64,000 nt of DNA from JALHMI01 sp964598535 (GTDB lineage: Bacteria > Planctomycetota > Planctomycetia > Pirellulales > PALSA-1355), in NCBI GenBank assembly GCA_964598535.1, contig CAZRCI010000012.1, positions 1-64,000 on the forward strand, read 5' to 3'. A program made the translations under genes and the position numbers. Below are positions 29,399-38,644 of this stretch, piece by piece. Numbering within the stretch: the first letter of the stretch is position 1; each line of letters opens with the position of its first letter. The notes under the pieces are model-generated. The model saw only the letters and a list, made by a program, of their open reading frames with translations. It was not told where the DNA came from and did not search any database.

Positions 29399-31083
29399 AC
29401 CTGCGTCGAGCCCAACAAGTTGCCGCCGAGTGTCGGATGGCCGATGCGCTTGTCGCCCACGACGTTGATCACGGCCGGCTTGCCCGAGGCCAATGCGCGC
29501 TCGAGCGCGGGCACGATCTCGTCGGGCTTTTCGACGTGCTCGCCGTGGCAGCCGAGCTCCTGGAAGATGCGGTCGTAGCGGATGCCGGCGATCATGTCGA
29601 ACGGATCGGTGCGGCCCTTGAGCAGCGGCATCTGCTCGAAGCTGGGGCCCCAGGAACTATTGTTCCAGAGCACGGCGATGATCGGGATGCCGTATTTGGC
29701 GGCGGTTTCCATGTCCCAGCCGCCGATGCCGATGCCGCCGTCGCCGATGACCGTGATCACCTGCTTGCCGGGACGGCCAAGCTGCGCGCCGATCGCCATA
29801 CCGATGCCGTGGCCGACGGGCGCGAGCGGTCCGGCGTCGACAATCTGGCCCGGGAAGCGGACGGTCCAGTGATGACTGATGTAGCCGGAGAGCGTGAAGC
29901 TGTCGACGACGACTGTGGCGTCGTCGGCGGCGACGCGGGCGAGATCGGAAATCAAGCGATCGGGATGGATTGGCACTTCGTTCGCGCTTTGAGCCACGCG
30001 CTCGCGAACTAAGTTGCGAAAGTTCTGGCGGGTGGCGTTGATCTCTTCGCGCCAGGCGTTGTTCTTTGTGGCGGGGAAGTCACGCTGGCGGGCGCGGACG
30101 GCCTCGATCAGTTGCCGGAGCACGAGCTTGGGATCGCCGACGATGCCCACCTCGGCGGGAACCTGCCAGCCGATGCGCGCGGGCGTGGCGTCGATCTGCA
30201 CGTAGGTGGCCTGGTCGGTCCAGGTGGGCGGCTGGCCAAACTTCTCGCCGCTCCAGAAGCGAAAGCCGATGGCGATCACCAGATCGGCGCGGCCGGTGAA
30301 GGGTTTCTTCCAAGCGCCTTGGATGGCGAGCGGATGTTCTTCGGACAGCGCGCCGTGCGCGGCGCGGCGGGTATAGACGGGCGTCTGCGTCAGTTCGGCG
30401 AGTTCCGCAAGCTCGGAGGCCGCACCGGACCAGAACACGCCGTCGCCGCCGACGAGCAGTGGACGTTCGGACCGAGCCAAGAGGTCGGCCACGCGCTCGA
30501 TGCTGCGCGGGTCGCCCTGAGAGCGGAGCTCGTCGGCATCGTAGACTTTAGCGCCAGGGACCTGCTTGGTCTCTTCTTCCTGGCGATAGAGGATGTTGGT
30601 CGGAATCTCGATGACCGAGACCCCTTGCGGCGGCAGCATCGCCTGGCGAAAGGCTTGCCGCATGTCGAACGAGATGCGGTGCCAATCGAGCACGCGGTGG
30701 GTGAACTTGCTGAACGTGCGGCAAATTTCCGAACCGTAGGCCTCTTGAAACGAGCCCAGGCCGTCTTCGCCCACGGGATGCTGGCCCGAGATGCAGACAA
30801 CCGAGCTGCCGGTGAGACCCGCGACGCAGAGGCCGGTCACGGCGTTCGTCAGCCCGCAACCGGCGGTGACGCAGCATACGCCGGGGAGGCCCGTGACGCG
30901 GGCATAGCCGTCGGCGGCGTAGGCCGTGGCCTGTTCGTGCCGCATGTGGATCAGTTTGACGCAGTTGTTGTTCAGGTTCGCGAGAATCGGGAACAGGTGT
31001 CCGCCGTTGATCGAGAACAGATATTGGACCTGCTGTTCGCCGAGCACACGGCCGACCAGCGTGCCGCCATCGACCACCGCCAT
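29395..31083 (-). CDS. Thiamin diphosphate-dependent enzyme (acetolactate synthase/oxalyl-CoA decarboxylase-like)
   Basis: A 562-residue ThDP enzyme with the three domains of the acetolactate synthase/POX family. The catalytic Glu is in MRHEQATAYAADGYARV; the ThDP-binding motif begins VIGDGGIGIGGWDME and ends in LWNNSSWG. The glycine-rich first region (FSINGGHLFPIL) differs from classic AHAS. The reaction is probably decarboxylation or carboligation of a 2-keto acid or acyl-CoA; no regulatory subunit gene (ilvN) is next to it, so a true acetolactate synthase is less likely. ATG at 31083 has a GGAGG ribosome site. Its stop overlaps the fmt start. Confidence 0.85.
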
Positions 31084-31313
31084 GAGAAGAACCTCCGCTA
31101 GAAGAGCTGCACCGCGCCGGGTCAATCTACCGCCGGTGGCGAAGCTTCGCAAGGAACGACGGACAGGGCTGCGCTGCCGGCGCTGGTGAGAAAGTCCTGC
31201 TTGCCGAGGCGCCCTTGCCAGGCGCGTTTGGGCCTGCACGCAATCGGCGAGTTGCTACAATCGGGCGACGGGCAGAATGAAGGAACAGAAATCTCATTCG
31301 TGAGCAGGGCAGC

Positions 31314-32315
31314 ATGAAACTGGTGGTGCATCCGGCAGTCGAGCCGGCGCGGCTGGCAAGGATCGTTCGCGCGGCCGGCGCGATGCAGGTCGTCAACGCG
31401 ATGACCGCGGAGCAGGCCGCCGCCGAGATCGTCCTGGCAGATTGCTTTTTTGGCAAGCTGACGCCCGATCTGCTGCAAGCGAGCCAGAAGCTGCGCTGGG
31501 TGCAAGCGCCGACCGCCAGCTTGGAGCACTATCTGTTTCCGGCGATGGTGGCGCACCCGCTCGTGCTCACCAACATGCGCGGCTTGTACAACGATGTGAT
31601 CGCCGAGCACGTGTTGGGCATGATGCTCTGTTTCACGCGCCACTTGCACAGCTATGTGCGGCAGCAGATGTCCGGACGTTGGGAGCCGATCGGCGGCGAG
31701 GCCGAGCGGCAGACGTTCGCAACCGGACCGGGCGTCCAAAGCGCGATCGATCGGGCGCATCGGCAGCTTGGAGATTTGACCGCGGGCATCGTGGGGATGG
31801 GCAATATCGGCCGGGAGATCGCGCGGCGGCTGGCCGACTTTGGAACGCGCGTCGTGGGCGTCGATCTGGTGGTGAACGAGCGTCCGCCGGGCGTGGCCGA
31901 TATGTTCAAGCCAGCGCAGCTCGATGAGCTGTTGGCGGTGAGCGACTTTGTGATCATCGCCGCGCCGCACACGCCACAGACCGAGCAGCTTTTTGGGACG
32001 CGGCAATTTCAGAAAATGCGCCGCGAGGCGGTGCTGATCAATATCGGCCGCGGGGCGATCGTAAATCTCGATGAGCTGGTGGCCTCGCTGGCCGCCGGAG
32101 AGATCGCCGGGGCGGGGCTCGACGTGTTCGAGACCGAGCCGCTCGCCGACGAACATCCGCTTTGGAAGTTTCCGAACGTGATTCTGACGCCTCACGTGGC
32201 CGGCCAGAGCCCACGCATCGCCGAGCGCCATTTGGCGGTGCTGGAAGACAACGTGCGACGGTTCGCAAGCGGCAAGCCGCTGGTGAACGTGGTCGATAAG
32301 AGCCGCTGGTTCTAG
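31314..32315 (+). CDS. D-2-hydroxyacid dehydrogenase, NAD-dependent
   Basis: A 333-residue member of the D-isomer 2-hydroxyacid dehydrogenase family, which reduces 2-keto acids or oxidises D-2-hydroxy acids. The NAD-binding fold is GIVGMGNIGREIARRLADFG; the catalytic Arg is in NIGRGAIVNLDEL, the Glu in AGLDVFETEPL, and the His in LTPHVAGQS. The substrate could be glyoxylate/hydroxypyruvate-like or a branched compound. It is divergent to the ThDP enzyme gene, 230 bases away, and the two may work on related keto acids. A strong bidirectional terminator follows at 32398-32436. Confidence 0.9.
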   Translation: MKLVVHPAVEPARLARIVRAAGAMQVVNAMTAEQAAAEIVLADCFFGKLTPDLLQASQKLRWVQAPTASLEHYLFPAMVAHPLVLTNMRGLYNDVIAEHVLGMMLCFTRHLHSYVRQQMSGRWEPIGGEAERQTFATGPGVQSAIDRAHRQLGDLTAGIVGMGNIGREIARRLADFGTRVVGVDLVVNERPPGVADMFKPAQLDELLAVSDFVIIAAPHTPQTEQLFGTRQFQKMRREAVLINIGRGAIVNLDELVASLAAGEIAGAGLDVFETEPLADEHPLWKFPNVILTPHVAGQSPRIAERHLAVLEDNVRRFASGKPLVNVVDKSRWF

Positions 32316-32397
32316 GATCGCAGGGATGCGATTCCAAATATAGCGGGCGCAAGTCGTTGTTTTGCGAGCGGTGCGGAGCTTGGCTTCGCACTTCGTG

Positions 32398-32436
32398 AGG
32401 CTGAAAAAGTCGCGGCGGACTTTTTTTCAGCAGCCT
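32398..32436 (+). terminator. Intrinsic terminator (likely bidirectional)
   Basis: Inverted repeat with AAAAAGTC on the left arm and GACTTTTTTT on the right, extended outward by CTG/CAG and GGCTG/CAGCC. The A-tract and T-tract on either side mean it could stop transcription in both directions. It lies 82 bases past the dehydrogenase stop and 48 bases beyond the end of the small minus-strand gene at 32485. Confidence 0.6.
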
Positions 32437-32484
32437 GGTAGCGGCTGAGCGGATTGCGCGGCATTGGTGACCGCCGGCGTCCGG

Positions 32485-32589
32485 CTATTGTTGCAATCGC
32501 TGCGTTTCGGCGGCGTGCCGAGCCACGATGTCGTAGCCCACGAAAAGCCAAACGGCTACGAACATGACAGTCATTGCGGCTTCTAGCAT
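32485..32589 (-). CDS. Possible 34-residue single-helix membrane protein
   Basis: A small frame beginning MLEAAMTVMFVAVWLFVGYDIV, one clear hydrophobic helix, followed by a charged tail (RHAAETQRLQQ). The topology is sensible for a small membrane protein and it ends just before the bidirectional terminator. However, the ribosome site is weak and the frame could start further up at 32673. No family is recognised, so treat as tentative. Confidence 0.35.
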   Translation of the reverse strand: MLEAAMTVMFVAVWLFVGYDIVARHAAETQRLQQ

Positions 32590-32714
32590 GGAGATCTCGG
32601 CACGCAGGAGCGAAGAGAGAAGGAAGTGAATTGAATGGTTATCGGCCTCGGTCGCGAGATTTCTTGAGAGCAATCACCAGGAATTGGCGCCGGCAAACGC
32701 AGGTCGTGGCGCGG

Positions 32715-32963
32715 TTAGCGATATTCCTGGGCACGGCGGGAACCGGCGGCCAGCTTGGCCTGGCGGTCGAGATCGGTCTCGGCGCCGATGACCCAGCGTT
32801 CGAGCTTCTCGATCCATTCGAGCGCCTTGCGATCGTGGATTTCGACCTGGGTGAGTCCTTCATTGCGTGCCGATAGGCCGAGCCTTCGGACCTGACTGGC
32901 GACATCAAAGAGCCGCAGTGCGAGGGCATCGAGGCGGTCGGGTTGGTAGGCTTCTCGCGTCAT
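32715..32963 (-). CDS. Conserved-looking 82-residue hypothetical protein
   Basis: An 82-residue, mostly helical, charged protein (REAYQPDRLDALALRLFDVA, then KALEWIEKLERWVIGAETDL). Amphipathic heptad-like spacing suggests a short coiled coil; no cysteines and no membrane segment. The amino-acid composition and codon use look like a real gene. ATG at 32963 lies at the edge of an 8-bp inverted repeat (32963-32980) in an AT-rich stretch, which may be its operator. The function is unknown. Confidence 0.6.
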   Translation of the reverse strand: MTREAYQPDRLDALALRLFDVASQVRRLGLSARNEGLTQVEIHDRKALEWIEKLERWVIGAETDLDRQAKLAAGSRRAQEYR

Positions 32964-32980
32964 AATAATGACCATTATTA
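32963..32980. promoter_or_regulatory. Inverted repeat at the start of the 82-residue gene (candidate operator)
   Basis: TAATAATG-AC-CATTATTA is a perfect 8-bp inverted repeat with a 2-base centre, touching the start codon of the minus-strand gene. Its AT-rich composition stands out from the GC-rich surroundings. It could bind a dimeric repressor or block ribosome access. Confidence 0.4.
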
Positions 32981-33287
32981 GTGGCATTTTTGCGAACCGC
33001 GCAAGGTCATATCGTAGCGTGAGATAGGTGGGAATGCAATGAATTCTCGATTATTTTGGATGCAATGAGCCCGCAAGATCTGGGAGTGCCTGTATAAAAA
33101 TGAACAATATTTTGATCATTAATTAGGTTGAGATATGGCCACTTTTTGCGCTAGGATGGCCACCAGTCGAGGGGCAAGTAAATGCGCGAGCTGAGAGTCC
33201 TGCGATGGCGCCGCAGAGCCACGTCGCTTTCATTGCAGCCACCTCGCCCGATGTACTGGACGCACGAATCGCCGACCGGAGACCGAC
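32981..33287. other. AT-rich divergent intergenic region
   Basis: About 300 bases between the 82-residue gene and the HTH protein gene. From about 32980 to 33130 it is markedly AT-rich compared with the window (for example TGAACAATATTTTGATCATTAATTA near 33101), including a TATAAA at 33092. It also has two copies of ATGGCCAC near 33136 and 33156. It is likely a divergent promoter region; no gene is supported. Confidence 0.5.
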
Positions 33288-33719
33288 ATGCTGCCGCAAA
33301 TCAAGATAGAGCAGATCGAAAAGCTGCTTGCCGAGGGCAAGCTTTCGCAACGGAAGATCGCCGTGCTGACGGGTGTCAGCCGGGGTGTAATTAGCCAAGT
33401 GGCGCTGGGCACGCGGCCCGATTATGAAGGCCGGCGCGTGCCGTGCGTCGCGCCACTCGAGTCCAACGGACAGGTGGCCCGTTGTCCGACGTGCGGCGCG
33501 CGGGTCTATATGCCCTGCCGGCTGTGTCATTTGCGTCACCTGGAAGCGCAGAGCCGGGTGAAACGCTATCGCCGCCGCGCCCGGCAGAAAGCAGCGCGCC
33601 GGCTGCTCGCCGCGGTGCTCCGCCGCGAGGAAGTGCAGCAAGCGACGGCCGACCAGGGCCAGGCGCGGGGAGATTCGTCGCCGGCCGATGTGTCTCCGCC
33701 CGTGGAACCGAGTGCTTGA
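33288..33719 (+). CDS. Helix-turn-helix protein with zinc-ribbon-like module
   Basis: A 143-residue protein. Residues 5-45 read as an HTH: IEKLLAEGKLSQRKIAVLTGVSRGVISQVA. Residues 66-80 contain CPTCGARVYMPCRLCHLRHL, three Cys-x2-Cys-like pairs fitting a small zinc ribbon, and a basic, Arg-rich stretch follows before an acidic/Pro tail. It probably binds DNA, perhaps as a regulator. GGAG lies upstream of ATG 33288. It faces the AT-rich region with an inverted repeat and may control it. Similar HTH/zinc proteins are, to my knowledge, common in planctomycetes, but no role is established. Confidence 0.7.
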   Translation: MLPQIKIEQIEKLLAEGKLSQRKIAVLTGVSRGVISQVALGTRPDYEGRRVPCVAPLESNGQVARCPTCGARVYMPCRLCHLRHLEAQSRVKRYRRRARQKAARRLLAAVLRREEVQQATADQGQARGDSSPADVSPPVEPSA

Positions 33720-33775
33720 CCGAAGCTTCTAGAATGATGCAGTTGCACGCTGCTCATCCTGGGGAGGTTCAGGTC

Positions 33776-34804
33776 ATGTCCTATTTGCGATTGATATCCG
33801 ACGAAAGTGAAGCCCAGCGGCGAAGGAACGCCGGCGAAGGAGACGCCGAACAGCTTCGCGAAGAGGCGGCGGCGCTCGATGCCTTTTCGCAAGTGGTGAT
33901 GCGCGTCGCCGAGTCGCTGATGCCAACAGTGGTGAACATTCGCGCGCCGCGCGGCGAACGCGGCGGCTCGGGCAGCGGCGTGCTGTTTACGCCCGATGGG
34001 TTTCTGTTGACGAATCATCACGTGATCGCCGGGCAAACCGAAGTGCGCGTGCGCACGAACGACGGGCGCGAGCTGACCGGCCGCGTGGTGGGGGCCGACC
34101 CGTGGACCGACCTCGCGATCGTGCAGGTCGACGGCGCGGGCCTGCCGTTCGCCACGCTGGGAAATTCGACGGCGCTGCGCGTGGGTCAGTTGGCCGTGGC
34201 GATCGGCAGCCCGTTTGGCTTCGACTCGACGCTGACGGCCGGCGTGGTGAGCGCGTTGGGGCGCTCGCTACGCAGCATCACGGGCCATCTCGTGGATAAC
34301 GTGATTCAGACCGACGCGGCGCTGAATCCTGGCAACAGCGGCGGTCCGCTGGTCGATAGCCGTGGACAGGTGATCGGCATCAATACCGCGATCATTCCCT
34401 CGGCGCAGGGCATTTGCTTTGCCATTCCGATCAACGCCGCGAAGCACATCCTGCCGCAGCTTATGCAGCATGGCCGGGTGGTGCGCGGCTACCTGGGGTT
34501 GCACGGGCGGAGCGTGCCGCTGGCTCGACCGCTCGCGCGGCTGCACCATTTGACGCAAGAGTCGGCGGTGGAGGTGATGGCCGTGGAGCCGGGCGCGCCG
34601 GCGGAGCAGGCGGGAATCGAAACGGATGATCTGCTCGTGGCGCTGGGCGACGAACCGGTAACCAGCGTGGACGATCTGCATCGGCTGCTGACGCAATTGC
34701 CGGTTGGCGTGCCGAGTTCGGTGGTCCTCCTGCGCGGACAACGGCGTTTACAGCGGTTTGTGCTGCCCGAGGAGTATCCGCACTGGGATTCGTCCCGGCG
34801 GTGA
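33776..34804 (+). CDS. HtrA/DegP-like serine protease with one PDZ domain
   Basis: A 342-residue trypsin-fold protease. The catalytic triad is visible: His in TNHHVIAG, Asp in WTDLAIVQVDG, and Ser in NPGNSGGPLVDS. A single PDZ domain follows (about 245-335: VEVMAVEPGAPAEQAGIETDDLLVAL). There is no signal peptide or transmembrane helix, unlike typical periplasmic DegP/DegS, so it may act in the cytoplasm or use an upstream start. Start choice: ATG 33776 has GGGGAGG 9 bases upstream; an in-frame ATG at 33734 would add 14 residues that do not form a signal either. It sits 57 bases after the HTH gene. Confidence 0.9.
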   Translation: MSYLRLISDESEAQRRRNAGEGDAEQLREEAAALDAFSQVVMRVAESLMPTVVNIRAPRGERGGSGSGVLFTPDGFLLTNHHVIAGQTEVRVRTNDGRELTGRVVGADPWTDLAIVQVDGAGLPFATLGNSTALRVGQLAVAIGSPFGFDSTLTAGVVSALGRSLRSITGHLVDNVIQTDAALNPGNSGGPLVDSRGQVIGINTAIIPSAQGICFAIPINAAKHILPQLMQHGRVVRGYLGLHGRSVPLARPLARLHHLTQESAVEVMAVEPGAPAEQAGIETDDLLVALGDEPVTSVDDLHRLLTQLPVGVPSSVVLLRGQRRLQRFVLPEEYPHWDSSRR

Positions 34805-34844
34805 GGCCGACCGCCGATGCGCGTGGAAAGCTCCAGCGGGTGGT

Positions 34845-35303
34845 TTAAACTTCGCCCAAACGCTTGCGGACTGCCGACCAGGTGTGACGAATGACCTGGT
34901 CGGCGGCGCCGCGAATGAGGCTCGGGCTGACCGCGGCCAGCAGTCCTTTACGCTCTACGACGCGCGCACGCCACAGCAGCCGGGAACCGGCGTCCTCGGG
35001 CACGATGCTGAGTTCCGAAGCGACCCGCATGCCGACGCCGATCCCCTGGGCTTCGACGTTCATGGCCGCTTGTTGGCTGGGCAAGCATTCCGCGAGCTGG
35101 ATCGTGAGCTTGAGCGTTCCGCGCAGGAACGAGAAGCCTGGCCTGACGACGCACTTGAGCGTGCGGCCGTCGACCTTTTCGGAAGATACCAGGTCGGGAA
35201 TCGTGCCGGCCATTGCGTCCAGGTCGGTAAGCAGCGCGTAGACGTGCTCAGGCGGCGAGGCAAAGCTTTCTTCGCCTCCGAACTCGTTGGCTGCGTTTGT
35301 CAC
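34845..35303 (-). CDS. SRPBCC/CoxG-like protein
   Basis: A 152-residue START/SRPBCC-fold protein of the carbon-monoxide dehydrogenase subunit G (CoxG) family: FASPPEHVYALLTDLDAMAGTIPDL near the start and the long C-terminal helix HTWSAVRKRL. CoxG recruits CO dehydrogenase to the membrane in other bacteria, but no coxLMS genes are near, so a generic lipid or cofactor binding role is as likely. The start is GTG at 35303 with a good GGAGG site. It converges on the HtrA-like gene. Confidence 0.8.
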   Translation of the reverse strand: MTNAANEFGGEESFASPPEHVYALLTDLDAMAGTIPDLVSSEKVDGRTLKCVVRPGFSFLRGTLKLTIQLAECLPSQQAAMNVEAQGIGVGMRVASELSIVPEDAGSRLLWRARVVERKGLLAAVSPSLIRGAADQVIRHTWSAVRKRLGEV

Positions 35304-35638
35304 GTTGACCTCCGGAAGCTTGACGTTTCCATCAGAGGACGGGGCGTCTGCTTCGTCAATGGTTCGAGCCGCGTGCGTCTTAACGTTCTTTCACAGGCAT
35401 TGCTACCGCGAGCCAAATACACGAGGAGCCCCCCGGCGAAACTCGGCTGAAATTGTAGCTCGTTCGAGACGTGCCAGCCAGCTAGCGGGCACCGTGGCTG
35501 GGGGCGCCGGGCCTGTGAAAATTCCCGCGCGGGGATCTATTTTCGCCCCCGAGAGCGCTCGCTATAATCCCGCCCCAACACTTCTGGCTGGCAACGTGTC
35601 CCTTCTACTTTGAGCCGGCCGCTAGCGGAGCTACTCAC
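35304..35638. other. Divergent intergenic region between CoxG-like and MFS genes
   Basis: About 335 bases. It contains a perfect TATAAT at 35563-35568, suitable as a -10 for the plus-strand MFS gene, though no good -35 is present. No other gene or element is recognised. Confidence 0.45.
35563..35568 (+). promoter_or_regulatory. Possible -10 element of the MFS gene
   Basis: Perfect TATAAT about 70 bases before the MFS start, in a GC-rich setting where such a hexamer is unlikely by chance. The -35 region at the expected distance (TTTTCG-like) is weak. Confidence 0.3.
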
Positions 35639-37000
35639 TTGAACCCCGTGTTGGATGAAGCGTGCCCGCCGGCACAGCAAGGCACCTGGCCACGCCTGGT
35701 GCGACCGGCGGACATTCGGCGCGAGCGGTACGATCGCAACGACTTGCGGATGATCGTGGGCGATGGCTGCGCCCATTCAATCATGGTCGGATTGGGCGAA
35801 AGCTACTTGCCCGCCTTTGTGCTGGCGATGGGGATGGGGCAGGTCGCGGCCGGATTGATCACGACGCTGCCGTTGATGGCCGGCGCGATTTTGCAGCTCA
35901 TCTCGCCGGCCGCGGTTCGTTATTTTGCCTCGCACCGGCGGTGGGTGGTTACCTGCGCCGCGGTGCAGGCGGCCAGTTTCGCGCCGCTGGCCGTGGCCGC
36001 CTGGCACGGCAGGCTGCCCACCTGGGCGATGTTCGCGTTGGCCGCGTTCTATTGGGGGGCCGGGTTGGGCACGAGCACCTCTTGGAGCACGTGGGTCGGA
36101 TCTTTGGTTCCGGCTCGGCTGCGCACGGGATTTTTTTCACGCCGCACACGAATGAGTCAGTTCGCCACGCTGGCGGGCTTCGTGCTGGGAGGCTTCAGCC
36201 TGCAGTGGGGCGCCACGCGCGGGGCCGCGCTTACGGTTTTTGCGGTGTTGTTTTCGCTGTCCGCGGTGAGCCGCGCGCTGTCGGCCGTTTGTCTGGCGCG
36301 GCAACGTGAGCCCGAGCCGATTCCGAACGGTCATCGCAGGATCTCGATGCCGGAGTTCTTGCGCCGGTTTCGGTCGAGCGGCGACGGCCGGTTGCTGGTT
36401 TACTTTCTGAGCGTGCAGGCCGCGGCGCAGATCGCCGGTCCGTATTTCACGCCGTTCATGCTGCGTTCGCTCGGTATGTCGTACGTCTCTTATGTAACGC
36501 TGATCGCCATCTCGTTTGCCGCCAAGGCGCTGGCCCTGCCGGCGATCGGCTCGCTTGCGCGGCGCTATGGCACCCGAAGGCTGTTATGGATCGGCGGCGT
36601 GGGCATCGTGCCGATCTCGGGCTTGTGGCTAGTGAGTCATTCGTTTGCGTTCTTGTGCGTGGTGCAATTGTTGGCGGGCGTCACCTGGGCCGCGTACGAG
36701 TTGGCGATGTTTCTGCTGTTTTTCGAAGCGATCAAGCCGGAGGAGCGCACCGGTATGCTGACGAACTTCAACTTTGCGAATTCGTTCGCCACGGCCGCCG
36801 GGTCGCTGCTGGGCGCCACCTTGCTCTGGCAATGGGGAAAGCAACCGGAGACGTACCTGCTGTTGTTTGCGCTATCGTCGCTGGCGCGGGCGCTGAGCCT
36901 GATCGTGCTGTGGCGCGTGCCGCGGGCGCCGAGCGCCGCGCTGTTGCCGACGGCGGCGGTCAGTGTGCGGATGCGGCCGGTCGCGAGCCGCGCAGCGTAG
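35639..37000 (+). CDS. MFS transporter
   Basis: A 453-residue major facilitator superfamily protein with about twelve hydrophobic helices and a basic cytoplasmic middle loop (CLARQREPEPIPNGHRRI). The loop motif between helices 2 and 3 is not the classic sugar-porter signature. It is likely an importer or exporter of a small molecule; the substrate is unknown. The start is TTG at 35639 with GGAG about 9 bases upstream; GTG at 35648 is an alternative. The gene stands alone on the plus strand. Confidence 0.85.
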   Translation: MNPVLDEACPPAQQGTWPRLVRPADIRRERYDRNDLRMIVGDGCAHSIMVGLGESYLPAFVLAMGMGQVAAGLITTLPLMAGAILQLISPAAVRYFASHRRWVVTCAAVQAASFAPLAVAAWHGRLPTWAMFALAAFYWGAGLGTSTSWSTWVGSLVPARLRTGFFSRRTRMSQFATLAGFVLGGFSLQWGATRGAALTVFAVLFSLSAVSRALSAVCLARQREPEPIPNGHRRISMPEFLRRFRSSGDGRLLVYFLSVQAAAQIAGPYFTPFMLRSLGMSYVSYVTLIAISFAAKALALPAIGSLARRYGTRRLLWIGGVGIVPISGLWLVSHSFAFLCVVQLLAGVTWAAYELAMFLLFFEAIKPEERTGMLTNFNFANSFATAAGSLLGATLLWQWGKQPETYLLLFALSSLARALSLIVLWRVPRAPSAALLPTAAVSVRMRPVASRAA

Positions 37001-37205
37001 GGTCCCCGTTGAATACGGGGCGCTCGTTGGCGATTGGCGGTAGGCCGCGGGTGCGCGTGCAGGTCGGCGGAAGTCGCGAATGCGTGGCGCTCGGATTCCG
37101 CTGTTCCGCCCCTCCGTCGGCTGCGGGGTGGAAGATCGTGGTATGATTGGTGGAAGCACTTGTCGTGCCCAAACGCCCTCCCCTCGGTCGGTGACGCAGG
37201 ACTCC

Positions 37206-38081
37206 ATGCTAGACCGCGAAGAATATGTCGAGCAGGCTCATTTCTTCAAGACGCTGGCGGAGCGCAACGCGCTCGGCGCCGCGACGCAAGATCTGCTGGG
37301 CATGGTGCGCGAGGAAGTGCTTTCGACGACGAAGCTGCCGCACGCGATCGATTTTCTGAACGGCGAGTTGCGGCTCAACGGCGTCTTTCACACGGCGATG
37401 GCGAAGCTTGCGCATTACTTTACGCCGTTTCAGACGTTCGTCGTGGCCGAGGCCGAGGATGATCGCGGGCGGTTCGACCTGAACCTGGCGCTGCAAGTGC
37501 TCGCCCGCGAGGCCGAGTATCGCGCGCGCGGAGCGTCGACGCAGGGGATTTTCATCTACGAATTCGAGACGCTGGCCCGCAACCGCCTGGGTTACGACAA
37601 GGGATTGAACGCGATCGCGGGCGATCCGATTTTCGACGGCGCGTGGCGGCAGTGGATTCAGGTCGTGCGGCGGCAGGTGGGGCTGGTCGACTTTGCCGAC
37701 CTGATCTACGTACGGAGTGAACACTATCGCCGGCTGCGGCCCCCGGGCGACGCCGATGCCGATGACGCGGGTGGTGGCGCTGCGCGCGCGGACGAGTTTC
37801 CGGTGCTGTTCGGCGAGGGTGAGGGGCGCATTGCGCTCGCGAATCGGGGAAAAGATCCGCTGTTATTGTTTGGCGCGCTGCATCGGCATTTGGGCTATCC
37901 GGAGGTGCCTCGACCGGCAAAATCCGACGAGTCGCCCCAGCTCATTCCGCAGCTTGTGCGGCGCGTCGAGAAATTGGAGGCCCGGCTCAAGTTGGCGGAG
38001 GAGGAGCTCAAGGGCGGGATCGATTTGGCGCAATACTACGTCGATCCGGGGCCTTCGCAGGCGACCCAAACGCCAGAATAG
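37206..38081 (+). CDS. Conserved hypothetical protein with C-terminal coiled coil
   Basis: A 291-residue soluble protein. Residues 1-175 are mixed helical and hydrophobic/aromatic-rich (MLDREEYVEQAHFFKTLAER, TTKLPHAIDFLNGELRLNG, HYFTPFQTFVVAEAE), followed by a low-complexity acidic segment near 178-195 (GDADADDAGGGA) and a coiled coil at about 255-280 (VRRVEKLEARLKLAEEELK). No signal peptide or catalytic motif is visible. I associate this composition with a planctomycete-restricted family, but no function is known. ATG 37206 is preferred over an upstream ATG at 37143. Confidence 0.7.
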   Translation: MLDREEYVEQAHFFKTLAERNALGAATQDLLGMVREEVLSTTKLPHAIDFLNGELRLNGVFHTAMAKLAHYFTPFQTFVVAEAEDDRGRFDLNLALQVLAREAEYRARGASTQGIFIYEFETLARNRLGYDKGLNAIAGDPIFDGAWRQWIQVVRRQVGLVDFADLIYVRSEHYRRLRPPGDADADDAGGGAARADEFPVLFGEGEGRIALANRGKDPLLLFGALHRHLGYPEVPRPAKSDESPQLIPQLVRRVEKLEARLKLAEEELKGGIDLAQYYVDPGPSQATQTPE

Positions 38082-38644
38082 CCAGCAAAACCATCCCGTG
38101 CTTCGGCGTCCGCGGGGGAGATTACGAGTTCGCAATGCTGCGCGCTTGCCGGTGCTGCGCGAGGGTGGTACATTTAACTCAGTGTAAACGGTAAACCGAG
38201 CTTCCATGCTTTAGCACAGGCGAGCGGTGAACCTCGAGCTCCCATGTTGCTTGGCGTCTGAGAGTCGCTTCGCATTCGCGGCACTCCGACGCCGGTATCT
38301 GAGACCCTTCCTTCCTGTTCGGGCGCGATTGCCTGAAGGCATTGCTCGTTGTTTGCGCCGGGTTTGTTTTCGGCGCGCCGGTCGCTTGTTTTATGGTGTG
38401 AGCGGCCGCTCTCGCGTTTCGGCGAAATCGCGGCAGCCGGCACATTTCGCGATTTTTTATCCGCTTGTTGCTTGCGCACGTCGCAAAGCGTCGTTTCTGT
38501 TTCATGGATCCCACGAAGAGCCCTCCCCTATTTAGCGAGCGAGAATCTCCCCACCCACCATCATCCATAGCTTCGAGGCGTAGCGCACTTGCGGTCCACG
38601 CGCAGGGCGCAAGCGTCTCGTGAGAGAGGAAAGCCAGCATCTCC
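38082..38644. other. Long non-coding region upstream of korA
   Basis: About 560 bases without a supported gene. It includes a related pair of short segments, CGAGCTTCCATG and CGAGCTCCCATG, near 38197 and 38236, and a terminator-like hairpin at 38425-38458. The presence of a terminator far from any plus-strand gene raises the possibility of a small RNA transcribed on the plus strand, but no clear promoter is seen. It should also hold the korA promoter. Confidence 0.5.
38425..38458 (+). terminator. Intrinsic terminator-like hairpin
   Basis: AAATCGCG at 38425-38432 pairs with CGCGATTT at 38448-38455 across a 15-base loop, followed by further T residues. It lies 344 bases after the nearest upstream plus-strand gene, so it may end an unannotated small transcript. 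Confidence 0.4.

Noticed and set aside
34845..35303. Part of a CO dehydrogenase operon
   Set aside because: CoxG-like protein is present, but no coxL, coxM or coxS genes are near.
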